DNA of 64,000 bases from Pelomyxa schiedti (GCA_020536535.1 JAHLWZ010000291.1:1061-65060); one strand, 5' to 3'; positions 1-12,733 are shown, counted from the stretch's first letter. Notes: generated by a model not told the origin, from the sequence alone. Translations and numbers: made by a program.

Positions 1-55
1 CGGCGCCGCAACGGGGGTGTGTGCCCATCACCAGGGCCAAGACCTGGTCGCCCAT
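1..55 (-). CDS. 5' end of a gene running off the left edge
   Basis: An ATG at 53-55 on the minus strand opens a short reading frame, MGDQVLALVMGTHPRCGA, that stays open to the window edge. Codons are GC-rich at third positions, as in the first exons of other genes here. The motif G-T-H-P-R-C-G resembles G-A-H-P-R-S-G near the start of the Hint protein at 13783, so the two may share a small N-terminal module. Only 18 codons are visible, so no function can be given. Confidence 0.35.
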   Translation of the reverse strand, partial: MGDQVLALVMGTHPRCGA

Positions 56-361
56 TGTAATGCACTGCGATCGCGAGCACGGCGCCGGAGGTTTGACGGC
101 CACCACTTTGCCGCAGCGCCCTTGTCGTAGCAGAGGTGCCGGTGCTGTGGGGTGGCATTGATCGCCGTACGGCGCCGGCACATGCGGCAGGGGAATAGTG
201 GGGGAACAAGGTGGTGACCTCTTGTGTGTTGGCTGCATGGTCTGGAGTGCAATACGGAAAATGAGAATAGAAGAACAAAAAAATGTGGCCAACAACAAGT
301 TACTACAGCCCAAGCCAGAGCTGAACCACCAAGGGTTCACCTCCTATACAACCAGGGGGTT

Positions 362-432
362 GGTCGCATAGCTCAACGGTGTAGAGCAAGCACCCGGTGC
401 AGGAGATCTTGGTTCGAATCCAGGGGTGGCCA
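362..432 (+). tRNA. tRNA-like element with intact A and B boxes
   Basis: The D-arm/A-box (TAGCTCAACGG) and the T-arm/B-box (GGTTCGAATCC) are both canonical. The T stem CTTGG/CCAGG pairs with one G-T wobble. The acceptor GGTCGCA/GGTGGCC pairs with wobbles and one terminal mismatch. Eight Ts at 439-446 form a good Pol III terminator. The anticodon arm is abnormal: it is about three bases short and holds the palindrome GCACCCGGTGC, so I cannot assign an anticodon. It could be a tRNA with an odd arm, a tRNA pseudogene or a tRNA-derived SINE head. Confidence 0.5.
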
Positions 433-631
433 ATTCCCTTTTTTTTACCCGCTTCCCGATACCCCGGTTGTGGTGGCAAACCAAAAACCAACCAACACAA
501 GCAAGCTCCAGCCCACGTTAGTGGTGTGTGTTGTATGTTCTGGCAAGCAACAAGAAAAGAAATAATGAAATCTCAGTTACTTTGTCCATGGTGTGGGTGT
601 GTCATTCCTGTAATGATTCTGCCGGATTGTG

Positions 632-3600
632 TCAAAATCCTTGACTCTCGAGCCACTGGGCTACATCAGAACGGTCCCGGCTCAGCCACTCTGTCTGAGT
701 ACCTGAAAATAGGGATGAGAAAAGGTGAAGAACCAGTAGTCCTTACGTATTGTCTCCAGCCCTTGCTTTATGGTCATCTCAGTACCACATTTGTGTGTTG
801 TGAAGAACTGCTCAACTTCACGTAATCGCTCAGTGGAAGCAAACTTGGTAATGACCATCGAAACTAATATTTTGGTAAGTTATTTTGGCATGATGACGGA
901 GATGACGCACTGATGCGGCTAAAGAGCATAATTGAAGCAGAGAACGTGGTTTCCAGCCAAGCGTAGTTGGCGCACAGCCATGTCCAAGCAGTATCTGTCA
1001 GCAGAATATGTGACGAAATTTAATAAAATAATATTAATATTTTTATTGAAAACAAAGTGGCTGGGAGCAACAAAATACCGGGGTGATGTGTAGCAACGGA
1101 GTTCAAAACAACATAGAAGTCCTGTGTTCGTACTTCCCCTGAATTCTTTGCCCAGTTGAGAACTTCCTCGGCCGCCGTACCTGTCTTGACATAACCCAGA
1201 ACACCCAGAAGTAAAACTTTCTGGTCTTGCATGACCAACTGGCTTTGCTCAGGAGGAGTAAATTTCGGAGGAGGGTCACAAACCTTGTTATAGACCCCGT
1301 GAAGAGTGTCAAAGCCATTTTCTCTCTGCAGCATCACAGAAACAAACAGGGAGCCCAACAAATCGGAAGGCACAGACTTGGGATCGGCGTTGTACATATC
1401 AAACTTTTCATTTGCTTGAATGATAGTGGGCTGATCCCAGGAGTCTACCATTGCTCTCATTAAAAGAGCACGCAACTTCTTGTCAAGATCTCCTGTTTAA
1501 ATTTTAGAAAAACCAAACTTGTGAATTTGATCAGCACAACCTTCATCTGGTTTTACGTCCCATCCCAACCTTCGTGCTGCGGCAGAGTAAAGAGCCCGGC
1601 GGTATGCGCGAAGTTTTTCAATGACAGGTTCACCACGCCATAATCGAGTAACAAGTCCTAGGCGTGATTAGTGGAGAGTTTGTAATACGAAGAAGACGTA
1701 CCAACGTTCATTGCAATATCAGACCACACAGCAAAATTGGTCTCATCAACATAGGCAAGTGCTATGGACAGTGCCTGGGATGTGCGAGAATGCCCGGACT
1801 GGGCCAACGCAAATGCATCATTTTGAACTCCCAGTCTGTCAGAGGCACTTATAGTCTTGGACTTTGTTGCAATTCTATTATTAATGAATAAAAAAAAAAC
1901 TAATGTCAATGTCCCACCCAAGTTTTTCATAAAGGTGTGTGTCGTATTTTACGCGGAAGACGCCAGTCTGTCCTGAATTTACCTACGTTCTTGTTAGACA
2001 TGAATAACGAAACGACTCTAGAGAGTGTACTTTGATCCAAAAATCTCCTCCAGAGTGATTCATGGTATGAGTCTTCTCCCTGAATTCAAGCTTTTTTGGT
2101 ATGTGGTCAACATCTGAGCTAATGAGCAGTGGCATCCACCAGGGTTGGTCTGTTGAAACGTCAAAAAGAACAACCACAATTCATAATAATACCTTCAATC
2201 CTCTTTCCAGAGGTAAGAAGTCGATCTTGGGAGAAATGGATATGTGTTGGGTGGTATTGAACTGACAGGAGAGGATAGCCCACTCGCTTGACCCAGCAAT
2301 TCATAACACTAGCAACATCAAATCCCGAAGCCTCTGACAAGGCATTCCACAAGTCCTACACAAATTGTTTCCACATAAAATTCGTATAGAACAATGCTGA
2401 CTGTTGTGACGGCATTTCCGTAGAGGAAATTCTTCAGGTAAATGTTGAGTCCTTTACGGAAGGTATCTTCACCCAAGAAAGTGGCAAGCATTCGTATTAC
2501 TGATGCTCCTGTTAGAGAATTAGTGAACACAGTTACTTCCACATTGGCAACCTTTCGAATAGGAAATGGCATCAAAAATCTCGTTGACCTCATCTGGGCT
2601 TGATACATCAACTTCAATTGGGTGTGAGCTTTCCAAAGCATCCAACTCCAATGCCTACACCAGAAGTTACTTCGAAAAAAAAGGATGGCGGAGCATTACA
2701 TGGAACAGATCAGTTGAGATAAATTGTGTCCAAGTGTCCCTTAATTTTGCTTGGAAAGAAAACTTAAAAAGGGTATACACACCACTGGGGGAAAAGTTTA
2801 TCTACCACTTGGGTCCCGACAAAGGTGGCAAAGCCTTCGTTGAGCCAGAGATTGTTCCACCATTCCATTGTTACCAAGTTTCCAAACCTGTCATCATGGG
2901 TTTGAAAAAAAGGACCCAAAAGTTGAAAAGTACCACTGGTGAGCCACTACAATAAATTGTGGAAGTGAGTCAGTTATTTACAAAGAAAGAGGAGTTAAGC
3001 TGTCTTACATTCATGTGCAACAACGTAGGCAACTCGTTGCTTCGTTGAAATAGAACTCAAGCCTTTGGGGAGCTTAGTGAATTTGCAATGAGGGATTAAC
3101 CCACCTTCTTCAATTAAAAGAGCTGTCTCTCTGTATGTAATCAAGCCCCAATTCCTGGAAGTTATTGTAAGGAACAACAAAGAGGCACTAAGCGTCTTAC
3201 TCCATTGCACCAGCAGCAAAATCAGGAATTGCCATCATGTCACTATAGAGAGATTAGAAAATAACCACAAAATTGTTAGAAATACCATTTTGGCAGGGGA
3301 TAGGGGATTTGATAGTAGTCCGTGAGGTAATCCAAAGTTTTCACAGCAACACTGAGGGCAAACGATCCCTGGTGACCTTTGCCCATAGGTGTGTAGACAC
3401 GTATGTGAACACCATTTCCTGTCACTCCCTCAACAAAATCAAACTCTCCTACTGCAAAGGCAACCTGTTTTTCCATTTAGTCATCAAGGCTCACTATAGA
3501 GCTATAATACCAGGTACGTTGACATTTTAGGTGTAACTTGAAATCTCACTGACTTGAGATCTTCAGAAAAAAGTTTAAAAAAAAAAAAGCCAGTACAGGA

Positions 3601-4473
3601 GATACCGTTTGGAAGAGGGGTTTCCGAAGCAACAGGCATATTGGAAACGGCAGTGGAAAACGTTGGAACAACGAGAGTTACGTCAAAGGTAGCTTTTTTT
3701 GCAGGCTCATCCCAGCAGGGGAAGGCACGTCTAGCATCTGTGGTGGTACTCAGTAAAAGGCAGAGAGAACAGGGAGAAGACAAACCCGGGGCTTCGAATT
3801 GAGTTGCGCCCATGTAGCGCTGTTCCTGCCCCACTTTGTACGACGAACGATAAAAGCCACACAACTTGTCGTTCAACACAGCAGTGAAGGTAAGGTGCAA
3901 CTTAGCTGGCCCCACGGGAATTGCACTTGCAAAATGAAGGCTCACCGTCTGCAGAGCCGTATCGTACGCTATATTCGATGTCTGAACCCAAGGAGGGACG
4001 TCAGTCCCTCTCCAAAATGGGGAAAAAAAAAAAAAAAAAAACCCCACTGAGGGAGGTTTCTCCACACAAACCTATCAAGCAAAGAATCAAAGCAAACGCA
4101 ACATAATGTAACGCAAACGTAAACGTAAAGTTACGTAGCAAAAACAAACCTCGTGAGTTACGCCGCCTACAGTGACAGTTGCCGACTGGACAGTAATTTC
4201 CAGTACGTGCATTACCACTTCAGACGTCTCCTTCGCCACCTCCACATCAATGTCCTCCTCCCCTTTTCACAGTGTCAAACATTGACAACCAAAACAACAC
4301 GCCAACAGTTTAAAATAAAAATAAGATCTCGCTACAGTCACACGTGACAGGGACTAGTTCACACCGGCAATATTGAATGGAGTTTTGAGATTCGGCTGCA
4401 ACTTAAGTGTGTATTTGACAGGTGACACATTGTCAGGCAACAACACTCGTGGCTTGGGCGTGCTTGCGCTCAT
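632..4473 (-). CDS. NPEPPS: Puromycin-sensitive aminopeptidase, M1 family
   Basis: Zinc metallo-aminopeptidase that removes N-terminal residues from peptides, typically in the cytosol. The start (4471-4473) gives [20 protein letters not shown], the usual beginning of the N-terminal beta domain. The exopeptidase motif GAMENWG is split by an intron near 3190-3160. The zinc site HELAHQW is split by an intron near 3000-2950 and is followed by [20 protein letters not shown], which supplies the distal Glu ligand. The ERAP1-like helical C-terminus ends ...[20 protein letters not shown]. Many short introns are present; 703-746 and 863-910 were verified by frame. No transmembrane segment is seen, which favours the cytosolic PSA subtype over ERAP/APN. 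All catalytic motifs are intact and the length looks normal for the family. Confidence 0.93.
4021..4040. repeat. Poly(A) tract in an aminopeptidase intron
   Basis: A homopolymer run of A lies in the minus-strand gene's intron, where it acts as a polypyrimidine (T) tract. Similar runs occur at 3574-3588, 13482-13499 and 61370-61400. Confidence 0.8.
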
Positions 4474-4635
4474 CTTTGCTCTTTTTTTTTTTGTTTTTGT
4501 TTTCTTGCTTGGTTTTTCGTAATGAGAAAACCGTTGAGAGGTCGTTCTGGGTCTAACTGTTCTAAGCTAACAAAAAAAAAGTTTTTTTTTTACAACAAGG
4601 TTGATAGAGGTACAGATAATGGTGTGATATGATAG

Positions 4636-7383
4636 CTATAATCGCATAAAGACTTGGAAGTTCGTTCGTGAGTTGGTGTCAAGTGCAAGTTTGTCAAGTG
4701 ATATTCTGGAGGCCTCAAACATTTCTCTGACTTTGGACACGTGTGCTGGATGAAGCTGTTTAAGAAGGCTTCTTGAGTAAAGAGTTACATACACCAAAGA
4801 GTTTGAAGGGCACCACAAGCTGATTTGCACAGTTCACTGGAAGTTGAGTGGTGTTTCAAGGCATTAATTATTGCCTCAATGCCACCAGCTTCTACAATGA
4901 GGTCCTCATTATCTAGGGATGTTAAATGGCTTTCTGTGGACAGAGTCATACCGTCATTGCATGCAAGGTTTCTCAAAGCCCCACATGCGGCCACACAGAC
5001 GCGCACTGTCAAAATGTGCGTTGTTAATGTGGAAACGATTGCCGGTATAGCCCCAACGTCAACCACAAGGGCAACATTGACTGGGAAAGGAGAAAGTATG
5101 AGACAGACAACAAACGGTGAACATAGAAAACCTGAGTTGTTGAATGTCAAGTTGCACAGTGCCCACAGGGCCGCACTGCAGACAGTTGGTTGTTTTAAAT
5201 GAGTTTTTAGAACAAAAGTAACAGCTGGAATAGCACCAGCCTTAGATACAATGACCCTGTTCTCTGTATTTCTCATTATTTTGAAGTAGAAATCGTACGA
5301 TACCTGAACTATTAGATGTCAAGTGGCACAAGGCACGGCATGCCGCCTCGCACAAACTGGGTGAATTTGTATGTGCAATAAGGGCAGCCACAATGAGGGG
5401 CACAACACCGGCCCCAACAACAATGCTTTTGTTTTCTAGATTCTCTTACTGTGGGCTTGATGGAAGGAAAGAAACAAACCAGGGTTATTATATGTGAGAT
5501 TTCGTATGGCAGCACAGGCAGCTTCACATACAATTGCACAGGCTGCGTGAGTTCTAAGAACTGAAACAATTGGAGGAACGCCACCCTGCTGAACAATCAA
5601 TACCTCATTTTCTGTGGTATATCAACAGAAAGCAATGTCAGAACAGCGGCTGTAACCGATAATGAGAACCTGAATTCTTTGATAACTGTTGCAAGAGTGC
5701 GCATGCAGCACCACACACACTAGGTGAGGTGCTATGAGAAGTCAGTAATGATATAACGATCGGAATTGCTCCTTGCTTTCTTGCTTGAATTCTTTTATCT
5801 ACCCAGAGAACGAAAGTGAGCCGAAACGAAATTAGGTACAAGACACACCATCACTTTCACTACATATTTTTGTGAGAGCCGAGCAGGCATTAGTAATTAC
5901 ATCTGGGTGCTTGGTATATTTCGGAATGGCTCGTAATATAGATCGAATTGCGGGTGTGTCTCTTGCTGCAAGCTCAGCCATAAAAGTAGCTAAAGGGAGA
6001 TTAAGAAGACATTATGTTGAAGACTGCTACGCTTTGATGCATGTTCCACAAAAAGTTCATCAATAATCTGATTAATCGAGGGTCTATCTGATGGATTCTT
6101 CTGTGTGCACTATGGCGTATTAATGGAAATACAATATCGTGAAATGTAGCACTTGTGAAATCAAGTCTCTCCAGAAACCTCTTGCTCGGTGAAACAGGAG
6201 AGTTTCCGCAGATGGCAATTTTCCCTCAATAACTTCGTAAACGACCACACCGTAACTGATTGGTAGGTAAGGGAACAAACATTGAAACAGGAGAGGGAAC
6301 CTAAATATATCAACTTTATTGTTGTAGCTCGTTTTGGCAGCAGTGGCAGATCGTAATTCTGGAGCCATCCACTGCCTGCAGAATGTGACTGCGAGTGTAA
6401 TAGAGGTTTAATTACCAAGTCCCACACAGGGTAGCAGCAATAGATTGCTCTGACATAACCCGGGAAAGACCCAAATCACACAATTTAACTATCGAAAAAT
6501 CAACAGAGACCTAGAGTTCGGGTTGCTCCAAAGCAAGACTCAAATTTCATACCAGCACATTCTTGCTTTTTAAATCTCTGTGAGTTATACTCGCTTTGTG
6601 CATTGCCCTGTTACTGTGAGGTTCGTCTTCAGGAAAAGAGAGGAGTACCCTAAAGCAAGGGCGATGGAATATGCTACTTTAAATTGTTTATCATCGGGAA
6701 TTAACTGTTTTTTCACGTGGATTATATCCCATAGTGAACAGTCTACAAATAACTCAGAAGGAGTAACACGTAATTGAGATGTAATACCCATTAATTCTAT
6801 AATCAGGCACGGAGGTGTTATGCAGTAGCCAAAAATCTTTACTATATCAGGGGATCGCAGTTTGCTTTGAGGTTCTGAGAAAAGTTTGGCCACAGGATAC
6901 GCAGTGGTACCTCAAAGCCTCTGCTTCAATCCAAAAATCATTGGGCAATTCCTCCCCAGGAACGCACTTCAAAAGCTTGATTGCCACCGGTTGTGTGCCG
7001 CACAAAATTGCCTTGCACACCTACGCAGATTTCTCGTGTGAATGCAAAAATAAAAAAATAAAATGACTGCCTCGCAAAACGGTGGGGAAAGAGGTGAAAG
7101 AGGTCCAACATTTAAGACGAATATTGGGTTTGACACTTGAACAAAAAACAAACAGACACACACACACACACACACACACCACGCCCGTCGCGCCTGCGGC
7201 AATGTCCTCGCCCCTCACGATGTCGTTGGCGTAGTCGTACCGCTTCAGCGCGGCGCAGGCGGCCTGCATGGGCGAGTGGGACGCGGTGGCCGTCGTTGGC
7301 TCCACTGCCGCCGCCGATGCCGCCGAGGACGGCGTCGTGGTGTTCGAAACGCCCGGGCAGCCCGTCGGTGTCGTCGCGCTCAT
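4636..7383 (-). CDS. TKL protein kinase with C-terminal armadillo repeats
   Basis: The N-terminus is Ala/Thr-rich. The kinase domain follows: a glycine-rich loop ending GATG near 7200, VAIK with the catalytic Lys near 6990, then SKLRSPDIVKIFGYC, HRDLKSKNVL near 6570, KLCDLGLSR near 6480, MAPEL near 6365 and QKNPSDRPSINQIIDEL near 6090. The activation-loop motif is DLG, not DFG. After the kinase come about seven armadillo repeats (about 5960-4700) of the type GAIPAIVSTLTTH...VCVAACGALRNLACND. The gene ends ...RTNFQVFMRL. Start 7383 (MSATTPTG) fits codon use; an in-frame extension to 7596 is possible. A long intron near 7190-7040 contains a CA microsatellite. Probable cytosolic signalling kinase with an ARM protein-interaction tail; partners unknown. 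Confidence 0.82.
7156..7179. repeat. (CA)n microsatellite in kinase intron 1
   Basis: About twelve CA units lie within the first intron of the ARM-repeat kinase (read as GT on the coding strand, just after the donor). Confidence 0.9.
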
Positions 7384-7885
7384 CGCCCGTGCTTTCACCT
7401 TTTTTGCGTTGCCTCGAGGTTGTTGATGAGTTTGACTTCGGCTGCTTCGCCTTCTGCTAACGTATTTCTTCCGGGAGTTGATCAGCAGTGACACTCCCTC
7501 TCCAACTTCCATTCTCCTTTGATCCTCACACAAACCCAGTGTCAATCCGCCATAACCACCCCCGGGGTGAGTGACTTTGTCTTTTTCCCTCTTCAATGAT
7601 CAAGTCCAAATCGGTTCGGTGCGTGTCTTCACAACTTGTGATTGGGCAACTTCTTGTCTCCCGAAAAGCCATTCTCCATTTGATTTAAGCGATGTAATCC
7701 CCCGTAGCTGTCGTTTCTTTCGCTGACAACTGCTGGGGACCCCACGCACACTCATCTTGCCTGCTTGCCTATCGTGGTTTTTAATCAAGAGAAGTTATAT
7801 CCACTAAACAAATCGGAGTTTCCCTTCAAGAAGAAGTCTGATTGTACAAACAAGAAGTAAAAGACAAAAAAAAAAGACAAAAAAC
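7384..7885. promoter_or_regulatory. Divergent intergenic region
   Basis: This region separates the head of the ARM kinase (minus) from the head of the membrane protein (plus), so it should hold both promoters. Short minus-strand ORFs here (7383-7596 and 7600-7788) have no recognisable features and may be 5' leader. The plus leader just before 7886 is A-rich (7867-7884), a pattern repeated before the starts at 15178 and 17045. Confidence 0.4.
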
Positions 7886-9301
7886 ATGAATTCACTCAAG
7901 GGCTATGCTGGTCTGAGAACTGAGGAGTGCATTGACATGCCCACCATCGAAGTTATCGACGGGCCCGTGACTCTGCCTGCCAGGCCACAATATTCCCTGG
8001 TATCACGGGAATTATGGGAGAGATGTGCTACCACTTTTCAGGGCATGTTGCCAACAGGTAGAGCTTTTATTTTTTGTAATATGAGTGGCATGGCATTCAC
8101 CAAAAAAAAAAAAAGGTTCACAAACTGTGAGCCTGAGTGAGGTGAGAAGACAGTGGAAGGATGATAGTCCATTTAGATCAACTTATGAAGTGTCAGCAGC
8201 AGAAAGGAGGATCGAGATTGCAGGAAACGAAGTCAGCTTGTCACAGTTTGCTCTGGGGAGCTTATTGCTTTCAAGAACCTCAAATTATCCAAAGTTCTGT
8301 TCAGTTCAGCAGTACATCGAGAGGTGAAGATAACTCCCTTGTCCCCATAAATAATTGAAAATTGCATAGTGGGTTCTCTGGCGCTTCCATGCTTGCTTCT
8401 TGTTGTGATGGACACCAATTCTATTACATATTATTTCTGGTGCTGCTCATTGTTAACGCCATTGCTTCTGTAAGTAATACAATTTCTTCCACTCACTGTA
8501 AGTTAATAATCGACAGGTTGCATCAATGGCGATTTTCTGGATTTCTCCAATCGCTGTAGTCACTCTTGGAATCGCAATATTCTTATTTTACATGTGGCAT
8601 AGCGTGTTCTTTGTGTGGAAGAATGAGCACTTACCTGGTATGACAGGGCTTTTGCCGTTCTTTTTCCGCTCAAGTGTAATAAGGCTCTGCCCTGGGTTTC
8701 GCAAGTTACAGCCTCCTATGCTTGGCAGTGGGCTTCTTTATCGGTGTCCTACAATGGGGGGAACCTAGAGTGACTGACTGGTACAAATTCTGGTACGCCT
8801 GGTGCACTCTGCAACTTGTTTATTTTTGTCTGAGCACTGTTCTTCTTGCACACATCTGCCTATTACTGAAGAATATATCACTGTCCACTCAAATTCCAGT
8901 TCCGCAGGTATACTCCATATCCTAAAAAGAACTCCACAGACCGAAATCAATTCACCGCAACTCAAACGACTCACCACGCACAGGTGACACTGGCCACGTC
9001 ACACATGGTTATGGCATGGGGCTTTCTAGGCGTCTGCATAGTGTGCTTCGCCATTGTCAGTGTTGTCAGCGCGTGCCTATCTGATTTCCACGTTGTTGCA
9101 GTGGGTGGAGCCATTGGATTCTCACTGATATTCGTGGGTCCATCCCTGGGACTATTCATAGCTGCCTGGGCTCAGGGGTACCCCAGGAGACTGTCAATAA
9201 GTGGACTGGTGGCCTGTGGCCTCACTCTCATTGTGGCTGGGGGTCTCTGTGCCGCATTTACTTTAACTGGATCCTTTATACCCTTGAGTGAGGAATACTG
9301 A
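7886..9301 (+). CDS. Multipass membrane protein, unknown family
   Basis: The start (MNSLKGYAGLRTEECIDMP) follows an A-rich leader. A soluble N-terminal part of about 150 residues (to about 8330) is followed by hydrophobic segments encoded near 8415-8470, 8540-8600, 8715-8750, 8800-8870, 9000-9080, 9100-9170 and 9200-9250. This suggests about six or seven transmembrane helices. Examples are YILFLVLLIVNAIAS and GGAIGFSLIFVGPSLGLFIA. Introns lie near 8056-8110, 8470-8518, 8636-8690 and 8909-8980. The protein ends ...LTGSFIPLSEEY. I do not recognise the family. A seven-helix receptor or a transporter-like protein are both possible, but no diagnostic motif is visible. Confidence 0.65.
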
Positions 9302-9428
9302 TTTTGTGAATAAATATTATACAAAAAAAAAACAAGTGTTGATAATTGGGTTGGCATTGTAACGTTCCTTCTTCTTACAGAGTCCTCAAAATTTACACTT
9401 TTTGTTTTTGTACGGTCGCGCGCGCTTT

Positions 9429-12416
9429 TTACACCAACTTGCTGTTTGATAGTGCCGGGGACGGCGACCCCAGTGGGGGGGTGCATGATTGCGATTGAGA
9501 CCAAAGTCTGAGGTTGTGAGTGAGGTTGGTGACCATGAGGGGCCCGATTGTGGGACATATGTTCTCTACCTGTCGGGCAAGTGGCCAAACCACGAACTTG
9601 ATGAACGCGGACTGGCAACTTCCGGTGTTCTGCGTTGATCTTTCCATGAACGCCGAGACTGGGAGCCCGTGGAGCTTCTCGTTGTCTCCCTGGAGCGCGA
9701 ATTCCTCCATCACTTTTTTCGCCCAGCTCTCGGCCATGTCCCACGGGTGGGCCGGGTTCGACACGTCGGCGGTTTTTATCAGAATCTGGAGCGCCAGAAG
9801 CCTATCTGCCTTGCTGTCAGGGTTGAATGACGAAGTCGTGAAGCTCGTTGCGAATTGGGACAGTAGTGACAAGTGCTTTGTCATGTCTGTGGCAAGAACA
9901 AGTGACACCATGATGTGATGCAGCTCCAGAATCTCATCGTTGCTGAGCTTCCCTTGCAGGAAGTTGGAATCTCCTTGCAGAAGCATGGTTACGCCCTCGG
10001 CGCAGTGCAGGCTCTCTAGGACACTCAGGCCGTTGTACCGCACAAAGAGCGGATCAAGTGTTGCCTGTAGATAGGCATTATTCACTCCTGGGTGCCTGAG
10101 GTCATGTATGAGTGCAGAAATTACAGCTGCCAGCCGCTCTAGTGCTGTGAATTTCACATTACAATCCCTGAGAAGCAAATGCATGGCGTGCGCCGTGTCG
10201 GCAGCATGATAATGGTTGTGGAAAGGGTTACTGTTATAGCCACCCTCAACTAGCCGCAGGAATCCTTGAACGATGGTTCTATCCAAGTCGAAATGGGTTA
10301 TTAGACCTTGTAGTTGCATGACTGCAATGCCCATCAACTCCAGATGATACACATTTTCCGGGGGATTGACATGCCGAACATCCAGATCCCAGTCTTGAAA
10401 ATCTGTGACGGTACTTTCCGGGGTGAAACTGCTTGAAATGATTCCAATAGGATCAGATAGATGTTCCACGATTCCTCTACCTGGCTCACTGATTTTTTGT
10501 GGGGCAACGGATTTTCCTCCCCTGTACTCATCAGCAAGCACGGAGAATAAGAAGTCACCAGCTTCTTTTTCTACATCTACTCTTGTAAGTCAAATGCAGG
10601 TGAATGGCAATAGTACTCACTCATGTCTTGCAGCTTTTTTCGGAACCCGGGTTCCACTTTAAAAAGCTTATTTGCAGTAATTAAGGCTATGACTTTTCCC
10701 AACTCTTCTCTGAGGATGCTTGACATTCGCGCGGAAATTTGCACCTCTATTAATGTCTTTATAGCCTCTTCTGCCGGAGTTCCAATTAATTCATTTGATG
10801 TAACTGTTCCTATTGTAGCTTCGAGCATGTGAACTTTGTTCTGCATATTCAAGTGCTGTAGTATGAACGCTACAGTGAAGACAGAGCACAGTACGAACAT
10901 CGGCACGATAACAGAGATCGATATCACCTTTGGGAGATTACTTTCTAGAAAAAGTTAGCTGGATGTGGGAATGAGGAATACTACTCTTTGTAGGGAATGC
11001 ATCTGCCCTCAGACAAAAAAACCAAAGCTTCCAGCCAAGCCTAATTGTTTGATGAAATACTATATAGTCTTGGCCGTTAATTACAGTATCCACATATTCT
11101 GAGGGAGCCAAAGACAGCTTGGAAATCTCAACAGAATTAGATGTTACTTATGCACGTCAAGAGGATACCCAGATCAAATCCGGACTAAGTGAAAATACAT
11201 TACAGAGATCATTTTCACAGCCACCCCAGAGGGTAGTAATTGTAGAATCAGGTGTTGCAACAACGGCTCCGCTCTCCTGAGTCATTATCGAAAGAACTGT
11301 TACTACAAGGTATCTCAGCGGCTTACACAACGAAATTCCATACTACCTGGGGAATCTGCTGTAACATTCAAGAACTGCTGTTTTGCATATTCCATTGCCA
11401 AATCTACATTGAGGCTCCCGAGGTATTCCCCTTTTTTACTCCATATTGGCACACCACAACTTACCATGGCCATCGATCTAAGTTTTGTCAACTGAAATCC
11501 GCTTTACAAATAGGGGAAACCTGTAAGAGTTCCAAGACGGGGGACTCCAGATGGCAGTTCTATTATAGGTATTCATGCCTTCAGTCATCCAAGCAGCGTA
11601 ATACCCAACTTCATCAGCTCCAAAAAAAGCTGTTCTGTTCAATGGCGTGAAACTGTATATACCAGTGTCTAGTGACCAAGGCATTACCGCCCACGCTCGC
11701 ACAGATTGCCTCACCGGTTTGTCTGACGAGCTCTTCCTCCAAGACCGAGCCCAAATCCATCCTGATACAAAAGGATTGAATGGCGCCAAGCTTTCTATGA
11801 CAGGAGACAACTTCTCGGTTGCCCGGTACATATACAGTGTCTGACATGCAACTGCACAGCTTACACACAGCTCTTGACCTCTATTCGCAGCTGAAGAATT
11901 GCACATTGCCTCCCATTCCTCTATGCATTCATCACTAAGACTTCCTCCCAGAGTCTCATTGAGTGATGGATCAGTGCTGTTATCAAAAGTGGCCCAGTTC
12001 AGAGAAAACTCAGAGAGCCTCCACGGATTGGCATCAGCAAGCCCTGGTACAAGTCCACTGATGTATGTCAAGTCAGAAAGGTGCATCTTTTCATCCAATC
12101 CTGTGGTTACCAGTTTTTCCGCTTGAGAAGCGGCTATTTCTACTGTCTGTGAGACTATAAGAAACCCTGGGGTATATAACCAGGAATTAGTTTTGTTTAG
12201 TTACCCTTGTTATTCCTGAGTAAGTCTCGTCAATAGTGTTTGTGGCCTGTATGACGCAACTCTCCATGCTTCTGAGCTCTCTTTAAGAGCATGAGGGAAT
12301 GAAAGTCTCAAACAACAGACCAAACTTTCACACCTGAACGTGGCCTGTGCAATTGCCCATGACGTCAAAAGCACCACGACGCCCCTCCACAACCCACAGG
12401 CACCAAAACCTATCAT
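9429..12416 (-). CDS. Receptor-type class I cyclic nucleotide phosphodiesterase
   Basis: Start 12416 gives MIGFGACGLWRGVVVLLTSWAIA, a good signal peptide. A Cys- and N-glycosylation-rich extracellular region follows (about 12110-11000), for example NWATFDNSTDPSLNETL, resembling a Cache-like sensor only in general character. A transmembrane segment (ISVIVPMFVLCSVFTVAFIL, near 10900) and a helical linker come next. The cytosolic C-terminus is a PDEase_I domain. Metal-site motifs are HNHYHAAD (near 10200) and HDLRHPGVNN (near 10090), with KTADVSNPAHPW near 9760. It should hydrolyse cAMP and/or cGMP. The residue after HDL is Arg where the family normally has Asp; the four known metal ligands are kept. 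The last exon is GC-rich. Confidence 0.85.
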
Positions 12417-12733
12417 TTTTTTTTTTGCTTGTCGGGTTGCTACCTGGAATGTTGTCCACTTTGCCTTCCTCTTTGGATCCAACAGCGATATCGGCGAACG
12501 GAGATTGGGGAATCGAACCGACATTGAGATTCGACCATCTTTGACCAGCTGTGCCAACTGTCTCCTTTTGGGAACTACAGCTCAATCAAAAATCATCAAC
12601 TGCTTCCAAGTTTTGTCGTTTCGCAGTTCAGTGCACAGCACCCCCCTGAAGTGACGCGCTCCATTTGTCCAGAACTAGTTCCTCAGTGCGGCTTTCCACT
12701 GCCGGTTTGAAAAATAAGCCAAAAAGAAATAAT
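12417..12733. promoter_or_regulatory. Divergent intergenic region with a possible tRNA relic
   Basis: Lies between the minus-strand phosphodiesterase and the plus-strand gene at 12734, so it should contain both promoters. A tRNA-like stretch occupies 12500-12565 and a T-run lies at 12417-12425. No other gene is visible. Confidence 0.4.
12500..12565 (-). tRNA. Probable degenerate tRNA-like element
   Basis: On the minus strand there is an A-box (TTGGCACAGCTGG) and a B-box (GGTTCGATTCC), flanked by GGAGA and TCTCC ends that pair for five bases. The T stem pairs for only two bases and the anticodon arm is irregular. There is no T-run at its 3' end. I read it as a pseudogene or SINE relic; chance similarity cannot be excluded. 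Confidence 0.3.
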
